Positions 44,630-56,100 of a DNA stretch of 64,000 bases are shown in pieces. Origin of the DNA: Patiria pectinifera (taxonomy: Eukaryota > Echinodermata > Asteroidea > Valvatida > Asterinidae); NCBI GenBank assembly GCA_029964075.1, contig CM057149.1:26984197-27048196 (forward strand). The letters run 5' to 3'. Position numbers and translations under genes: made by a program. The notes below the pieces were generated by a model. The model saw only the letters and a list, made by a program, of their open reading frames with translations, was not told the origin of the DNA and made no database searches. Every line of letters starts with the position of its first letter. Position 1 is the stretch's first letter.

Positions 44630-46939
44630 ATGCATAATCGTTCGAAATTTCCGGAATAGATGAAATTAAAAAAATCAATATCTAGTGTTACTGTCACTTT
44701 GATAGACGTTAATATTTTCAACAGCTCTTTTGGAAGTTGGAATACAAAACCCTCGCAAAAGAACGGCAAAAACTTCAGACAAACCAATCCCTCTGATTAT
44801 ACTATAACAGGATCATTAATTTACAAAATCATTCAGGGAGAAAATACCTGTACAATGCAATTGACAGATTCTAAATGATCTAAATTACACGATTTTTGTT
44901 TTCAAGCAGCCTGAAACCTTTACCGAAGGGTTATACTCAAACCTATATCAGTGCCGTCGCGATGGGGAAGACAGGTAAAAAAAAACCATTCATCCCCACA
45001 CGCCCCAGAACATGATCAGGAAGATTAATTAGGAAAACAAAAGGACAGAAGATGTCTTACGACAATCTTAGCAATTTCATGAAAGAAAACTGATGTAAAA
45101 AAAAAAAAAAAAAAAAAAAACCTGAAAACTAACTCAAATGCAGTGACGCCCCCTCCCATTCCGCTTTATTCACCGCTGGTCTTCGGCAGGAATTATGCTG
45201 AAACAAATTGATCACCCCCTACACCAATGAAAGAAAATCACTCTACGCTACTGTGTATCATTTTGATAGTTAACCCGGAGTTCAATTCACTTTCAAATTA
45301 ATTTCCATTCCAGTAAAAGTAAAGTTTTGTGGTTGCACAGAACAAAAAGTTAAACAAAATCCCACAAATCCAAAGTTCGGTTTTCTAACAAATTGGTCCA
45401 TAATTAAAAAGACAAAAACAAATGCGAAGGGGTGTCCATTTTGTAACAGTTATCTAAAGTAAGCAATTTTTAATCAGAAAATTTAAGTTCAAGGGACGCT
45501 CTGGGGGTTCAGGAAATTTGTCCCATTTTTTGGTCCATTATCCTTTTTCAGAAGGAGGAGTTTAGGTAAAACATTCAAGCACGTCCAATAAATGAATGAA
45601 AAAAAATGACGAGTTTCAGGAGCATTATAATATGGCTTTCTCGAAGCGTAGTTTATTCAATGACTGCATAAAATTCAACATTCAATTATTCAATTTTAAT
45701 TCAATATATATGCAGTAAGTTCAACTTTGACACAAGTGTGATACTGGAAAAAGTGGAGTTAACAATTATGAGGTCAAAATAGAAGAAAGCATCCTCAAGT
45801 ATCCATGTTATCGTGTGAGAAAAAAATGAATCGTATAAAATTGCATATACTTACTGATATTTAAATGTTAAAATGTATCGAGTGCATAGTAATTTTTATG
45901 TATTGATATTTTAAATCTTTTTAATTTGGCAGATTATACACGCACTACTTCATGGAATGTAGTAGACATAATTGTCAATGACGTAACACACTTTATTACA
46001 AAACTTTGGCCTGGTTCAATACGTTTTCAATCTAAAAGATTTCAAATGTTATATCTATCTGGCAGAATATAGCGGTTTCATAAGAATTCACAATCCTCGG
46101 TAACAAAGATATGCGACATGTTCATTTTGTATTGTATCAAAAGTTTGCAATGTAATCGGTGTAGAAACACAAAATCACCTTTTTCATAAATAAAGTTGGA
46201 ACAAGTAACAATTGATTTATAAAGTTAAAGTTGAATACCATAACCACAGCTTTGTACACAGTTGCCGGTATATTTCAGTTAAGAAAGTGCTAGTTTCTGA
46301 TCACATTTTTCCACCGATTTACTATAACTACAATTTCATTCTTACAGGATTGAATCTGTGTGCGTGGTTTGATGCGGTGGGGGAATTCCGTCTGTCCATA
46401 ATAACTTTCAACTTTTGTGAACAGGAATTTTCTCCAATCAAAATCGGATTCTTACCCACTGAAAAAGTTTATAAAATTGGCCTATGAAACCCACTGAATT
46501 TTCGAGATAAATTAGAAACGTCCAAAATAACTTTTTGGACTTTTCATCGTCTGAGTTATTGACCTGGAACCACGCCAATAGCTGTATGTTTGCTTATAGA
46601 TAGATTTAGATAGAATGCTATACGTGTTTATTTACGACATCGTAATTGATTATACTTGCATGATGTATAACTAATGTAAATGTGATCCTACAATGTGATT
46701 CATTTGTAGTTTGCTCAGAAACTGCAATGTTTGAGCTAGCAAGCAAACTTTTGTCGTACATGGTGACTGGTATGGGCTCCGCGCGCAAACAAGAGAGGGC
46801 GCTTTTGAACCACTTGCTAGATCGAGCCCCGTATGGGATACACCGCGCACGCGTACTGTACGTTTGCAGAATACGCACAACTATATTTCATTATGAAGTT
46901 GACATTCACAAAGCCATAGCATCTTCGCGTGAGCGCCGG
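44630..46939. other. Intergenic region downstream of gene B
   Basis: No gene is recognised. Parts match 27070-28305 downstream of gene A (for example acatggtgactggtatgggc, aacaagagagggcgctttt). The stretch of about 45600-46680 is unique and AT-rich. A 35-base A run lies near 45087-45120. Short frames are not preserved in the paralogous block. Confidence 0.5.
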
Positions 46940-47098
46940 TGTAGCATGAATTTAGGTTTTATGAAATATGGACTCTTTGGTGGTATTGCGCATGCTCATG
47001 CATAGATAATTAGGAGAGGGACCGGTCACGTGAGAGGGTTTAACCAATAAAAGGGAAAAAGAGTCCGATTTTCATACGAGTCCGATTTTTATGTGACA
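46940..47098. mobile_element. 159-bp solo-LTR-like insert
   Basis: The insert starts TGTAGC, ends TGTGACA and is flanked exactly by CCGG (46936-46939 and 47099-47102). The gene A flank has one CCGG at 28305-28308 with the same neighbours, proving insertion. TG...CA ends, a 4-bp duplication and an internal AATAAAA fit a very short solo LTR, but a small DNA transposon is not excluded. Confidence 0.55.
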
Positions 47099-48105
47099 CC
47101 GGGCGTCGTCAGCAATGCGTTCGAGTGTCTGTCCCAGTGGTCTTCCCCAATTCTCCGTTTCTTACCGTTGAGGGGGTACTTGTGCACGAAGCCCATAACA
47201 CAGGATGTCATCTGTTGTCCAGTTGGTACTAATGTATGAAAAGACACTTCACTATCATTCTTTCGCATATTTTCTGGTACAACCAACTCATGAAAATGGA
47301 CTAAGGAAGCACTTTGACAATCCATTGAACTTCAATATCAATGAACAATTATATTTCAGTTGCATTATACAGTGTTTTATGACGTATTTCAAACGCATTT
47401 TAGGTAAAATGTGCGTGCTATACACGTATGACAATAAAGAAGCATTCAAAGGCAAAACAAACGTTTCCTGAATATACATCAATTTCCACTTTTTACTGCA
47501 GAAACAATTGGGAAGCTTGTGTACAATCACCTTTAAGCAATATCAAACTATATCATATTTATATCAATATAAAACAGCATTTTACAGCTTGTAGGGTCCT
47601 ACAAAACCTTATTTTGATTCTCAAAATATCTAACTGCTTGAAAATAGAACTTATATAGAAAAACATCCATATCGTCACCGTTTTCACGAAGGGGCGAATT
47701 TCATGAAAATGGTCTGTTTTTCGAAAGAAAAAAATATTTGGTAAAAATGAATAAATATATCAATATCTACAACCTGGTGAGGCTATGCTTTCAAAGAATT
47801 AATTAAAATCTTAATTAACCTAAATAACGAATGGGCGAATTTGCCAAAAGTGCCGTTTTTTGTTTTCACGAAGGGGCGAATTTCCGCACTCTATGGTACT
47901 AATAAATGTTCAGTAAATAAATACATTGTAATACAATGGCGCGTATATCACGAACATAGATGTAGAACTTTAAAAACTAAATCAGACGCGCGTATGATAC
48001 GCGCGTTTTGACAGGACGCTGCCATTGGTCATGTGAATAGGGTCAAAAGTTTAAACGCGCATTTCTTCGGCATGACGATCACTTGTACTCCATCACTGCT
48101 TGAAA

Positions 48106-49951
48106 ATGGTGGCAATCTGTGCGGCAGCAAAGTTCAACTAAGACGGAGAAAGGGACCCGGAGGACAGTCTCTCAAGAAGTTAACATCATGTGTGAGTAAC
48201 TTAATACACAGAATATATCTCTTGAAAGTACATTTCGAACAAGACAGCTTTTATAAAAAATTAACTCAATATAGGCTACGTTACGCAATGCCAATGGGCA
48301 TTAATTCACAGGAATGAATGTGGAGAAAAATCCCCCATGTGTGATCCAAAGGATCCTCCGAATTTTGTAATAACCGCGTAGGGCCTTCTTAAAATCTTGA
48401 CAGTGTATTGTTTTAAAAGTTAAGATGGTACTCCTGATCCTGAACATCGAATAACAATTATTTCTGGCCTAACATCACCCTCCCCTCTCCTGCTTTTCAA
48501 TAATAGTCCGACTCCGCGGGGGGAACGAGGATTGGGAGTCACTTTTTGTTGGGGGATGTGGGTGATTAAAGAAAATGCACCATTCTCCTAGTTTGAGCAC
48601 ATCAATGAGAAATATTCCAAATGGCAGCAAATGGAATCCAACAAAGCACGATCGTCTTTGCAGCGACCATTTCCCTGCAGAGTGCTTCAAGGTGGAATGG
48701 GGGGGGGGAAACACGTCTGCGTGTCGATGCCGTACCGTCAATCTTTGAAGACTACCCGAATCATTTGAAGCCTGTAAGTATTACACTGAGCCTTGGGGCC
48801 AAGATAGGCTATCGATAATTACTGTCATGTATTTAAAGGCCTATCATGTGCTTTATTTGTTTTATTTCGTAGAAAGACTACAGTCTCGTGTATGGACTTC
48901 AGCTCGAGATAGAAAAGCTGCCAACGGCAAGGAAAGAACCGACCCAAGCCCCCGTCGAAGATATTGCTTCAGTGCATGGCGGTACCGGCAAAACAACATC
49001 AGCGATAGAGCATGCATACAGTCTACCACCAGAAATGGATCTACCCTCGGAAGTAGCAGGAAGGCTATATAATCCAAGCTTGAACAGGAAAACAGACAAC
49101 TCCGGCAGGAAAATCGACGATCATGTCGAAAAATATCTTATCCGTCAGAGAGGTGGTAAAAGGCCTGTAAGAGGAGCAACTTGTTACTCCAGAGACGGCC
49201 GACCAGATGGAAACACAGTTTCCTATTCTGCAATTGGAAGTCACTTTGCTGGAGCTAGGAAAACTGCGCCTTGCTCAACGAATCACAATCATAGTGAACA
49301 GATGAAGAAGTTTTCACTGCTCGACAAAAGCGTACGTCTTCGTCAGAAAGAAGATTCAGTTGCACTGTCGACTGTGCGTACAGTGAGGAGATAGCTGGCC
49401 ACGCATGCATAACCGGGCCTCGTGCGTGGACCATAGCTAAAATTTAACATGTTTCGCTTAGTATTTCGTTATCGTCTTATTGTTGCTCCTCAGAAATTGA
49501 AAGATTGAATAGCCCTCTGTTTGCGTTCATGCATATGAGGAAGATATATTTGATTACTTATTCTGGTTCATAAATTTATGGGAAGCAATACTCACCTGCT
49601 GGTAGTTGCATAGGCTAGACCTTCACATAAATATTCGGATGGTGACAACCAAATGTGTTTTTCATGAGCAATGATATTCTTGACATCTTGATTAATGGAT
49701 GATATGGATATGGAACTGCCATTTCATCAGATTATTTATTAGCTAACGAGTATTCATTGTATGTAAATTGTTTATTACCTCAAAGTTGTTTAAGTATAAG
49801 TTTGTTCAGTACTCACAACAGATGGCCAGAGACTTGTTTTTTCAGTCATCCATTCATTTCAAATGTAATGTTCCTATTGAGGTTAGCAGTATTAATTGAT
49901 GGCCCATCGAAAATCATCTGTCAGGTGACATGGCTACCCTCTGTAAATAAA
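48106..49951 (+). pseudogene. THAP-type zinc-finger gene remnant, left arm
   Basis: A THAP C-terminal half is clear at about 48630-48773: WNPTKHDRLCSDHFPAECFK, then TRLRVDAVPSIF, followed by a GT donor at 48774. A G10 run near 48699 shifts the frame between the two. After an intron (acceptor before 48873) the frame continues LQLEIEKLPTARKEP to IEHAYSLPPEM. A further shift leads to a coiled-coil-like KLEQENRQLRQENRR. An upstream MVAICAAAKFN at 48106 may be the N-terminal zinc ligand region, stopped by TAA. AATAAA at 49946-49951 and an ATT repeat end the unit. THAP domains bind DNA and occur in host regulators and in P-type transposases. Confidence 0.6.
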
Positions 49952-50261
49952 GCTATTATTATTATTTAAGCAACGCAATATTTCGAGTGCCCGTTTTGAT
50001 CGTTGCTCATTTACAAAATGATTTTCTGTTATTTCATTTTGATGTTGGTAAAATTAAAAGTTTATGTTTTGTCTGATAGGCAAGTAACATTTTAAAAAAG
50101 AGGGGAAAATCTCATGAAACAGGTTGACATTTAACTACGCTTTTGACATTTGCCTTTGTTAAAGATATAAGAACACAATGTGGCTACTTTTCGGTACAAA
50201 TTAGTATTCTTGGCTGAAAATCAATTACCTTCAACACAGTCGCCAATTTGGCCCCAAATAA

Positions 50262-50359
50262 CCAGAAGTTTTGTGCACAGTGAACATAGATATAGAACTT
50301 AAAATAACTAGATCGGACGCGCGTTCGAACGCGCCATTCACTGTGCACAAAACTTCTGG
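50262..50359. repeat. Central hairpin of the THAP palindrome
   Basis: A perfect 23-bp inverted repeat (CCAGAAGTTTTGTGCACAGT plus GAA, 50262-50284; complement 50337-50359) encloses about 52 bases. The loop itself contains the near-palindrome GGACGCGCGTTCGAACGCGCC. It begins exactly where the left palindrome arm ends (50261). The rest of the spacer to 50573 resembles the promoter-proximal start of the THAP unit (gtcacgtgaatagggccacg). Confidence 0.8.
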
Positions 50360-50889
50360 GTTCTTCATGGACGCGCTGCAAAGTCACGTGAATAGGGCCA
50401 CGCGCAAAGGGCAGCTGCTGAATGCTGGACTGAAAAATATCGCCAACACACCCACCTGAATTCAGCTATGCGTTGAAGTTCTTAACAACAGGTTGACATT
50501 TTTAACTACGATTTTTGACAATGTGACATTTCATATTCCTTTGAAAAGTTACACATGAGTTTGCCTCTGTGTCTTATTTGGGGCCAAATTGGCGACTGTG
50601 TTGAAGGTAATTGATTTTCAGCCAAGAATACTAATTTGTACCGAAAAGTAGCCACATTGTGTTATTATATCTTTAACAAAGGCAAATGTCAAAAGCGTAG
50701 TTAAATGTCAATCTGTTTCATGAGATTTTCCCCTCTTTTTTAAAATGTGCTATTAAAATCGACCGTTACTTGCCTATCAGACAAAACATACACTTTTAAT
50801 TTACCAACATCAAATGAAATAACAGAAAATCATTTTGTAAACGAGCAACGATAAAAACGAGCACTCGAAATATTGCGTTTCTTTAATAA

Positions 50890-52341
50890 TAATAGCTTTA
50901 TTTACATATGGTATCCATGTCACCTGACAGATGATTTTCAATGGGCCATCAATTAATACTGCTAACCTCAATAGGAACATTACATTTGAAAGGAACGGAT
51001 GACTACAAAAACAAGTCTGGCCATCTGTTGTGAGTACTGAACAAACTAATACTTAAATAACTTTTAGGTAGTAAACAATTTATATACAATGAAAACTTAC
51101 TCGTTAGCTAATAAATAATCTGATGAAATGGCAGTTCCATATCCATATCATCCATTAATCAAGATGTCAAGAATATCATTGCTCATGAAAAAAATACATT
51201 TGGTTGTCACCATCCGAATATTTATGTGAAGGTCTAGCCTATGCAGCTACCAGCAGGTGAGTATTGCTTCCCATAAATTTATGAACTAGAATAAGTAATC
51301 CAATATATCTTCCTCATATGCATGAACGCAAACAGAGGGCTATTCAATCTTTCAATTTCTGAGGAGCAACAATAAGACGATAACGAAATACTAAGCGAAA
51401 CTTGTTAAATTTTAGCTATGGTCCACGCACGAGGCCCGGCCAGCTATCTCCTCACTGTACGCACAGTCGGCAGTGCAATCTTCTTTCTGACGAAGATGTA
51501 CACTTTCGTCAAGCAGTGCAAACTTCTTCATATGTTTACTATGATTGTTATTCGTTGAGCAAGGCGCATTTTCCCAGCTCCGGCAAAGTGACTTCCAATT
51601 GCAGAATAGGAAACTGTAATTCCATCTAGTCGGCCGTCTCTGGAGTAACAGGCCTTTCAGGCCTTTTACCAACTCTCTGACGGATAAGATTTTTTTTCGA
51701 CATGATCGTCGATTTTCCTGCCGGAGTTGTCTGTTTTCCTGTTCAAGCTTGGATTATATAGCCTTCCTGCTACTTCCGAGGGTAGAACCATTTCTGGTGG
51801 TAGACTGTATGCATGCTCTATCGATGATGTTGTTTTGCCGGTACAGCTATGCACTGAAGCAATATCTTCGACGGAGGCTTGGGTCGGTTCTTTCCTTGCC
51901 GTTGGCAGCTTTTCTCTCTCGTGCTGAAGTCCATACACGAGACTGTAGTCTTTCTACGAAATAAAACAAATAAAGCACATGATAGGCCTTTAAATACATG
52001 ACAGTAATTATCGATAGCCTATCCTGGCCCGTGTAGTCTTCAAAGATTGACGGTACGGCATCGACACGCAGACGTGTTTCCCCCCCCCCCCCCTTAAGTA
52101 GACCCTGCGCGGTTATTACAAAATTTGGAGGATCCTTTGGATCTCACATGGGGGATTTTTCTCCACACCCATTCCTGTGATTTATGCCCATTTGGCATTG
52201 CGTAACGTAGCCTATATTGAGTAAATGTACTCTCAAGGGATAAATTCTGTGTATTAAGTTACTCACACGTGATGTGGACTTTTTGAGAGGGTCCCTTTCT
52301 CCGTCTTAGTTGAACTTTGCTGCTGCACAGATTGCCACCAT
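50890..52341 (-). pseudogene. THAP-type gene remnant, right arm
   Basis: This is the inverted partner of 48106-49951. It keeps MVAICAAAKFN (start complement of 52339-52341), the intron, IEHAYSLPPEM and the same internal frameshift and stops. It has lost about 310 bp spanning the CSDHF exon, with poly-C at about 52081-52093 at the junction. Lesions shared by both arms arose before the palindrome formed; the deletion came later. Confidence 0.6.
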
Positions 52342-52442
52342 TTTCAAGCAGTGATGGAGTACAAGTGATCGTCATGCCGAATAAATGCGCGTTTAAATGT
52401 TTGACCCTATTCACGTGACCAATGGCAGCGTCCTGTCAAAAC

Positions 52443-52921
52443 CACTGATCTCTATATAAAGACTGGATAGCTAATAAAGAGCCGCACAATGTACGAATTT
52501 GACTCCATATTGGTGAGACCGGCTGGTGATCTACAAAGGACAAGTTGCCGTTTTTATAGACAGCATGATTTCTTTTGTAACGTCGCGGTTCACCCGACTT
52601 ATATTTTGACCACCACCACTGACCAAGGTTAACTTCAATTTTTTTTAACGTCGTGGTTACTAAAATACCGCAAATATCACTTTTTCGGCGTTTTGCAATG
52701 ATAATCACTACGGAAATGTGTCCCTTTTAGAACATCATAATATGTGTACGTGACCAAAATGCGCGTCAACTGTTGATACAACGCGCGCGTATTACGCGTA
52801 GAACGTTCGTATTATACGCGGCCATCTTCGTGAGACCGGGGGCGAATTGGTCAATATGCAAAGTCGTCTGTGTGAATGTTGTATGCATATCCGCTATCCA
52901 GTCTTTATATAGAGATCAGTG
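52443..52921. mobile_element. 479-bp MITE, 29-bp TIRs, 8-bp duplication
   Basis: The ends are a perfect 29-bp inverted repeat opening CACTGATCTCTATATAAAGA. Exact GTCAAAAC duplications lie at 52435-52442 and 52922-52929. The mirror position in the left palindrome arm (48005-48012, GTTTTGAC) is empty, so it inserted after the palindrome formed. Eight-base duplications fit hAT or P superfamilies. The CA...TG ends favour hAT. Confidence 0.85.
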
Positions 52922-53025
52922 GTCAAAACACGCGTATCATACGCGCGTCTGATCTAGTTTTTTAAGTTCTATATCTATGACAGTGAATGGCGCGTTCGAA
53001 CGCGCGTCCGATCTAGTTATTTTAA

Positions 53026-53535
53026 AGCTATAGTCCATCATTTGTAATTAGTGCATTTTGTTCGTTTGAAGCAACAAAAGTGTTCAAAATCTAATGAAGG
53101 ATACTGAGCAACTAACCTGATGAAGTTTCAGCTAAGCTTCAGCTGTACATTCCGAGAAAAGCAGCATTCTAAGATCTCAATTTCAAATTAAAAGTTACTG
53201 AATCAAGTTTTAAATTGTTTTGAATTGCAGCTATACGCGGCGTCGCGCACTGATCCGACGAATTATAACATCCGCGCACGCGTGTGCGTCGTTCCAATAC
53301 TTGTGCGCGCTGCACTGAATAACAAAACAACTACTAATTTAAATTTTCCTACGGTGCTTCTTAAGAATCACCGTTGGAAATGCCTTCTTTCGTTGATTAC
53401 TTCAAAATGACAGCTTCCCAGAAAGAATAATTTCACAGGGAGTTTAGTTCCCTTACTATCGTTCAACCAAGTTTGTTTTTCAACAATAATTACGCCAGTT
53501 ACTTTTCGGATGGCTGCAAATGATGGACTATAGCT
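53026..53535. mobile_element. 510-bp TTAA-flanked MITE
   Basis: Ends AGCTATAGTCCATCATTTG (19 bp, perfect inverted pair) are flanked by TTAA at 53022-53025 and 53536-53539. The uninterrupted target (gttattttaagttctatatc, inverted) is present at about 50291-50313. TTAA duplications are typical of piggyBac and Kolobok-type elements. No transposase is encoded. Confidence 0.85.
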
Positions 53536-54197
53536 TTAAGTTCTATATCTATGATCACGAAAGGGAGAATTCCATGCGCGTGCAATGAAACGTTTTCACG
53601 AAGGGGAAAATTTCAAGGCGCATGCGCAGTGGAGCAGAATCTGCGCGTACTGTACAAAAAATGCATTGACTCAGACCGCAGAAGAGCGAAATCTGCGCGA
53701 AGTCACTTTCACGAAGGGGCGAATTTGCAAATCGGTCTTTTTTTCGTTTTCAGGAACAGCCACTTTTCTCAATTGATTAATTCTGCAAAACTACTCACCT
53801 ATTTTTCTTAAAAATTGCTACCCTTAGGAAGATTAGCAGCTCTTCTTTCCTCTGATACCTAAATCTTGCATATTTTATGCATCTTTAAGTTTCTAATTGT
53901 CAAATGAAAAAAGGACCAACTTTAAACGCGATTATCTCGAATGTTTGTTCAGACAGTGAAATGCTAAATTCGCCTCTTCGTGAAAACGGTGACGATATTT
54001 TGTTTAGTGATCCAAACAACATACAAACACATGTGTCAGTGTTTTTCAAGTTTATAAATCCTATCAAAGTTATTGCACACATTATATTATGAAGGCAAAT
54101 GACGTGAGAAAATCAACTTGATTGACAGACAATCAAGACACCTGTGTGTAAAATCCACCTGATCATATTTTTTGGGGTTATTGCAATGCATAGTACA

Positions 54198-54737
54198 TCA
54201 TTCAGATGTCGTTATCACCCATTGATTCGAGCACACTGAACCTGTTGCTGGATTCGACAGCAGGAACGCTTCTGACGGGGCGTTTCTGGTGTCTCCTAGG
54301 CGGGTAGATATCATCAGGCTTCTTAGGCTAGCGGCCCGGTTCATGCCACCACGCCGATGTATGAAGCACCTTTGGCTGTACGGGCCGGGGCATGGAGCGT
54401 CCCCCAGCACAGCCTAGATTTGGCTGTGCGACCCTCGTATCGTCCTGTCGTTGTTAGGGTGCATCTGGAAGGCACTGGGGATGTCACAGCGCGAACGGTG
54501 TGAGGTGTGCGACGCCTGACTGGAGCTGCTGTAGGGTCGCGGGCCGGGCCTAGTATCCCGCCCCTTGCCTGATGAGGTTGATCCAGGACCTTGACTCTGG
54601 GTGCTTTGGGGTCTGCTGATGTTGTGCGTCCCGGCACTCCAAGTGATGAAACGTTTGAAAGCATCCCGGGGTGAACTCTCAACTGGGTGGGGAGCCGTGT
54701 TTCCACCATTTGCGTCGGCCCTGGGTATCACCAGCAC
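54198..54737 (-). pseudogene. Unknown C-terminal coding remnant (copy 2)
   Basis: This is the minus-strand counterpart of 29055-29354, extended upstream by about 120 codons (FKRFITWSAGTHNISRPQST to RCDIPSAFQMHPN). The C-terminal residues SNQWVITTSE are shared. A 2-bp deletion near 54298 (cctaggcggg against cctataggcggg) and a premature stop near 54415 break the frame. Which of the two copies keeps function, if either, cannot be said. The family is not recognised. Confidence 0.45.
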
Positions 54738-54924
54738 AGAGATTGCAAATAATCCTGTCTCTGACTTTGCTGTGTCCTCGTGGGATGAGTGAGTATTTCA
54801 GTTTGATGTGTTCTGATGGGAGAACGGGTGCTTGCAGCTCTTCTTCCAGGTTTACTTTGCTCCGCCTTGAAAGTGTCATGCATGCTTTTTGGTCGCCGTG
54901 TTCGATTTGTTCGATTTGTTCGAT

Positions 54925-55275
54925 AAAATTGTGCTTTCGAGGGGCAGTTTTCCATCTCGAAAAGTTATCGTGAGATGCACTATTGTTTTTTATGGCCAAA
55001 TTTCTATCTTGAGAGGGGCATAATTTTATTATTGAGAGAGGGGTATTTGTGCTTTTGAGGGGTAGTCTTCCATCTCGAGAAGGTGCACAATCCTGTTAAT
55101 GCGAGAGGGACACTTGTGTTTTTGAAGGGTAGTTAACCATTACAAGAGAGGAGACAATTTTATTTGTAGCGCCATCATAATTTGTATGCTTTCATACCTG
55201 TGCATTTGAGGGGCACTTTTGTTTTCATCTCAAGGGGGCACATTGATAACCGCGAGAGGGGCACTTTTGTTGGTT
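54925..55275. repeat. GAGGGGCAC-type diverged tandem repeat, block 2
   Basis: The same family as 21830-22320: gaggggcagttttccatctc, gagaggggtatttgtgctttt. It lies next to an unassigned 97-codon open frame (55274-55567) that has no second copy to test. Confidence 0.6.
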
Positions 55276-55609
55276 GGGAATATCTGGGGGCAAGGGATTC
55301 GATGAGTTGCCTTTATTTTCCTCGATGGTTGACTTAAAGTATTCGCTTTTCTTGTTGCGGATTGACGCCGTTAGGCTTTGCACTCACATTAGTTCTGATC
55401 AAGACAGACATGTATGTGCCATCCCCACTTTTGAGAAGCGATTGGCGCCCTTTGTGCCAAAAGGCTTTCAGAGCTATAGGACCTATGCCTGTTTGCCCTG
55501 GCTTGATTTGTACAGTGCTTTGCACTTTAATAACATGAATTTTGTGCCGGTGCCTAGGGTGGAGTAGGGCCTTTAGAAACACATGGTGCTTGGGCCTACT
55601 GATTGAATG

Positions 55610-56100
55610 GCCTTCTTTTTTTGGGGGGGTCCAATTATGAAGACCATAAATATGATAGTGGTCACTAATCAGGACAGGTAGGACACCACTTTCGCTTACA
55701 AGTTTGGGATGAGAGCTAAAAATCAGATCAATAGTGATTTCAGTAAATTCAGTAACATTGGTATAGGTTCAAGTATAAGTTGCGTCAATTTGGAACACAC
55801 TAAAACATGAAGTTATAGGGTTTAAGGAATTGCCGTATCATCCTCGGAAATTTCACAATTAAAATCGCCAGCTACACTAATTTATTTACATTCACATGAG
55901 GCTGTATCTATAATACCACTTAGTTAATCTATAACCTCAAAAGAACTTGAAGGTGGCCTGTAAAAAGAACTTATAAGCACAGGCTGCCTTTGCTTACATT
56001 TGAGTTCAACCCATAAACATTCAACATCATCTGTTTCTAGGTCATCACGGCGGATGAAAGTTAAATTGATTCGGATATACATTGCCATAAACATAATGAA
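55610..56100 (-). mobile_element. Non-LTR retrotransposon endonuclease fragment
   Basis: On the minus strand, in order, are ECLWVELK with VLISSFYRPPSSS (about 55930-56025), VAGDFNCEIS (about 55850-55875) and ISDHY (about 55660-55675). These are signature motifs of the apurinic-like endonuclease of CR1/L2/Jockey-type LINEs. Several stops and frame changes separate them, so it is a dead fragment. No reverse transcriptase is present here. Confidence 0.7.

Larger units (their letters stand above)
47673..53994. mobile_element. 6.3-kb palindromic element carrying THAP gene copies
   Basis: The insertion is 6322 bp. Its ends are ~28-bp inverted repeats with one mismatch, opening CGTCACCGTTTTCACGAAGG. 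ATAT duplications flank it at 47669-47672 and 53995-53998, and the gene A flank retains the empty site catccATATtttg at 28856-28859. The word TTTCACGAAGGGGCGAATTT recurs subterminally (47685, 47866, 53704 and variants near 53566 and 53593). Inside are two inverted ~2-kb arms (about 47951-50261 and 50574-52980), each with a degenerate THAP gene, a central hairpin and two nested MITEs. No complete transposase is visible, so it is probably non-autonomous. Its superfamily is unresolved. Confidence 0.8.

Noticed and set aside
55274..55567. 97-codon frame, possible small gene
   Set aside because: No recognisable domain, no second copy to test conservation, and it sits between a satellite block and a LINE fragment. 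Left unassigned.
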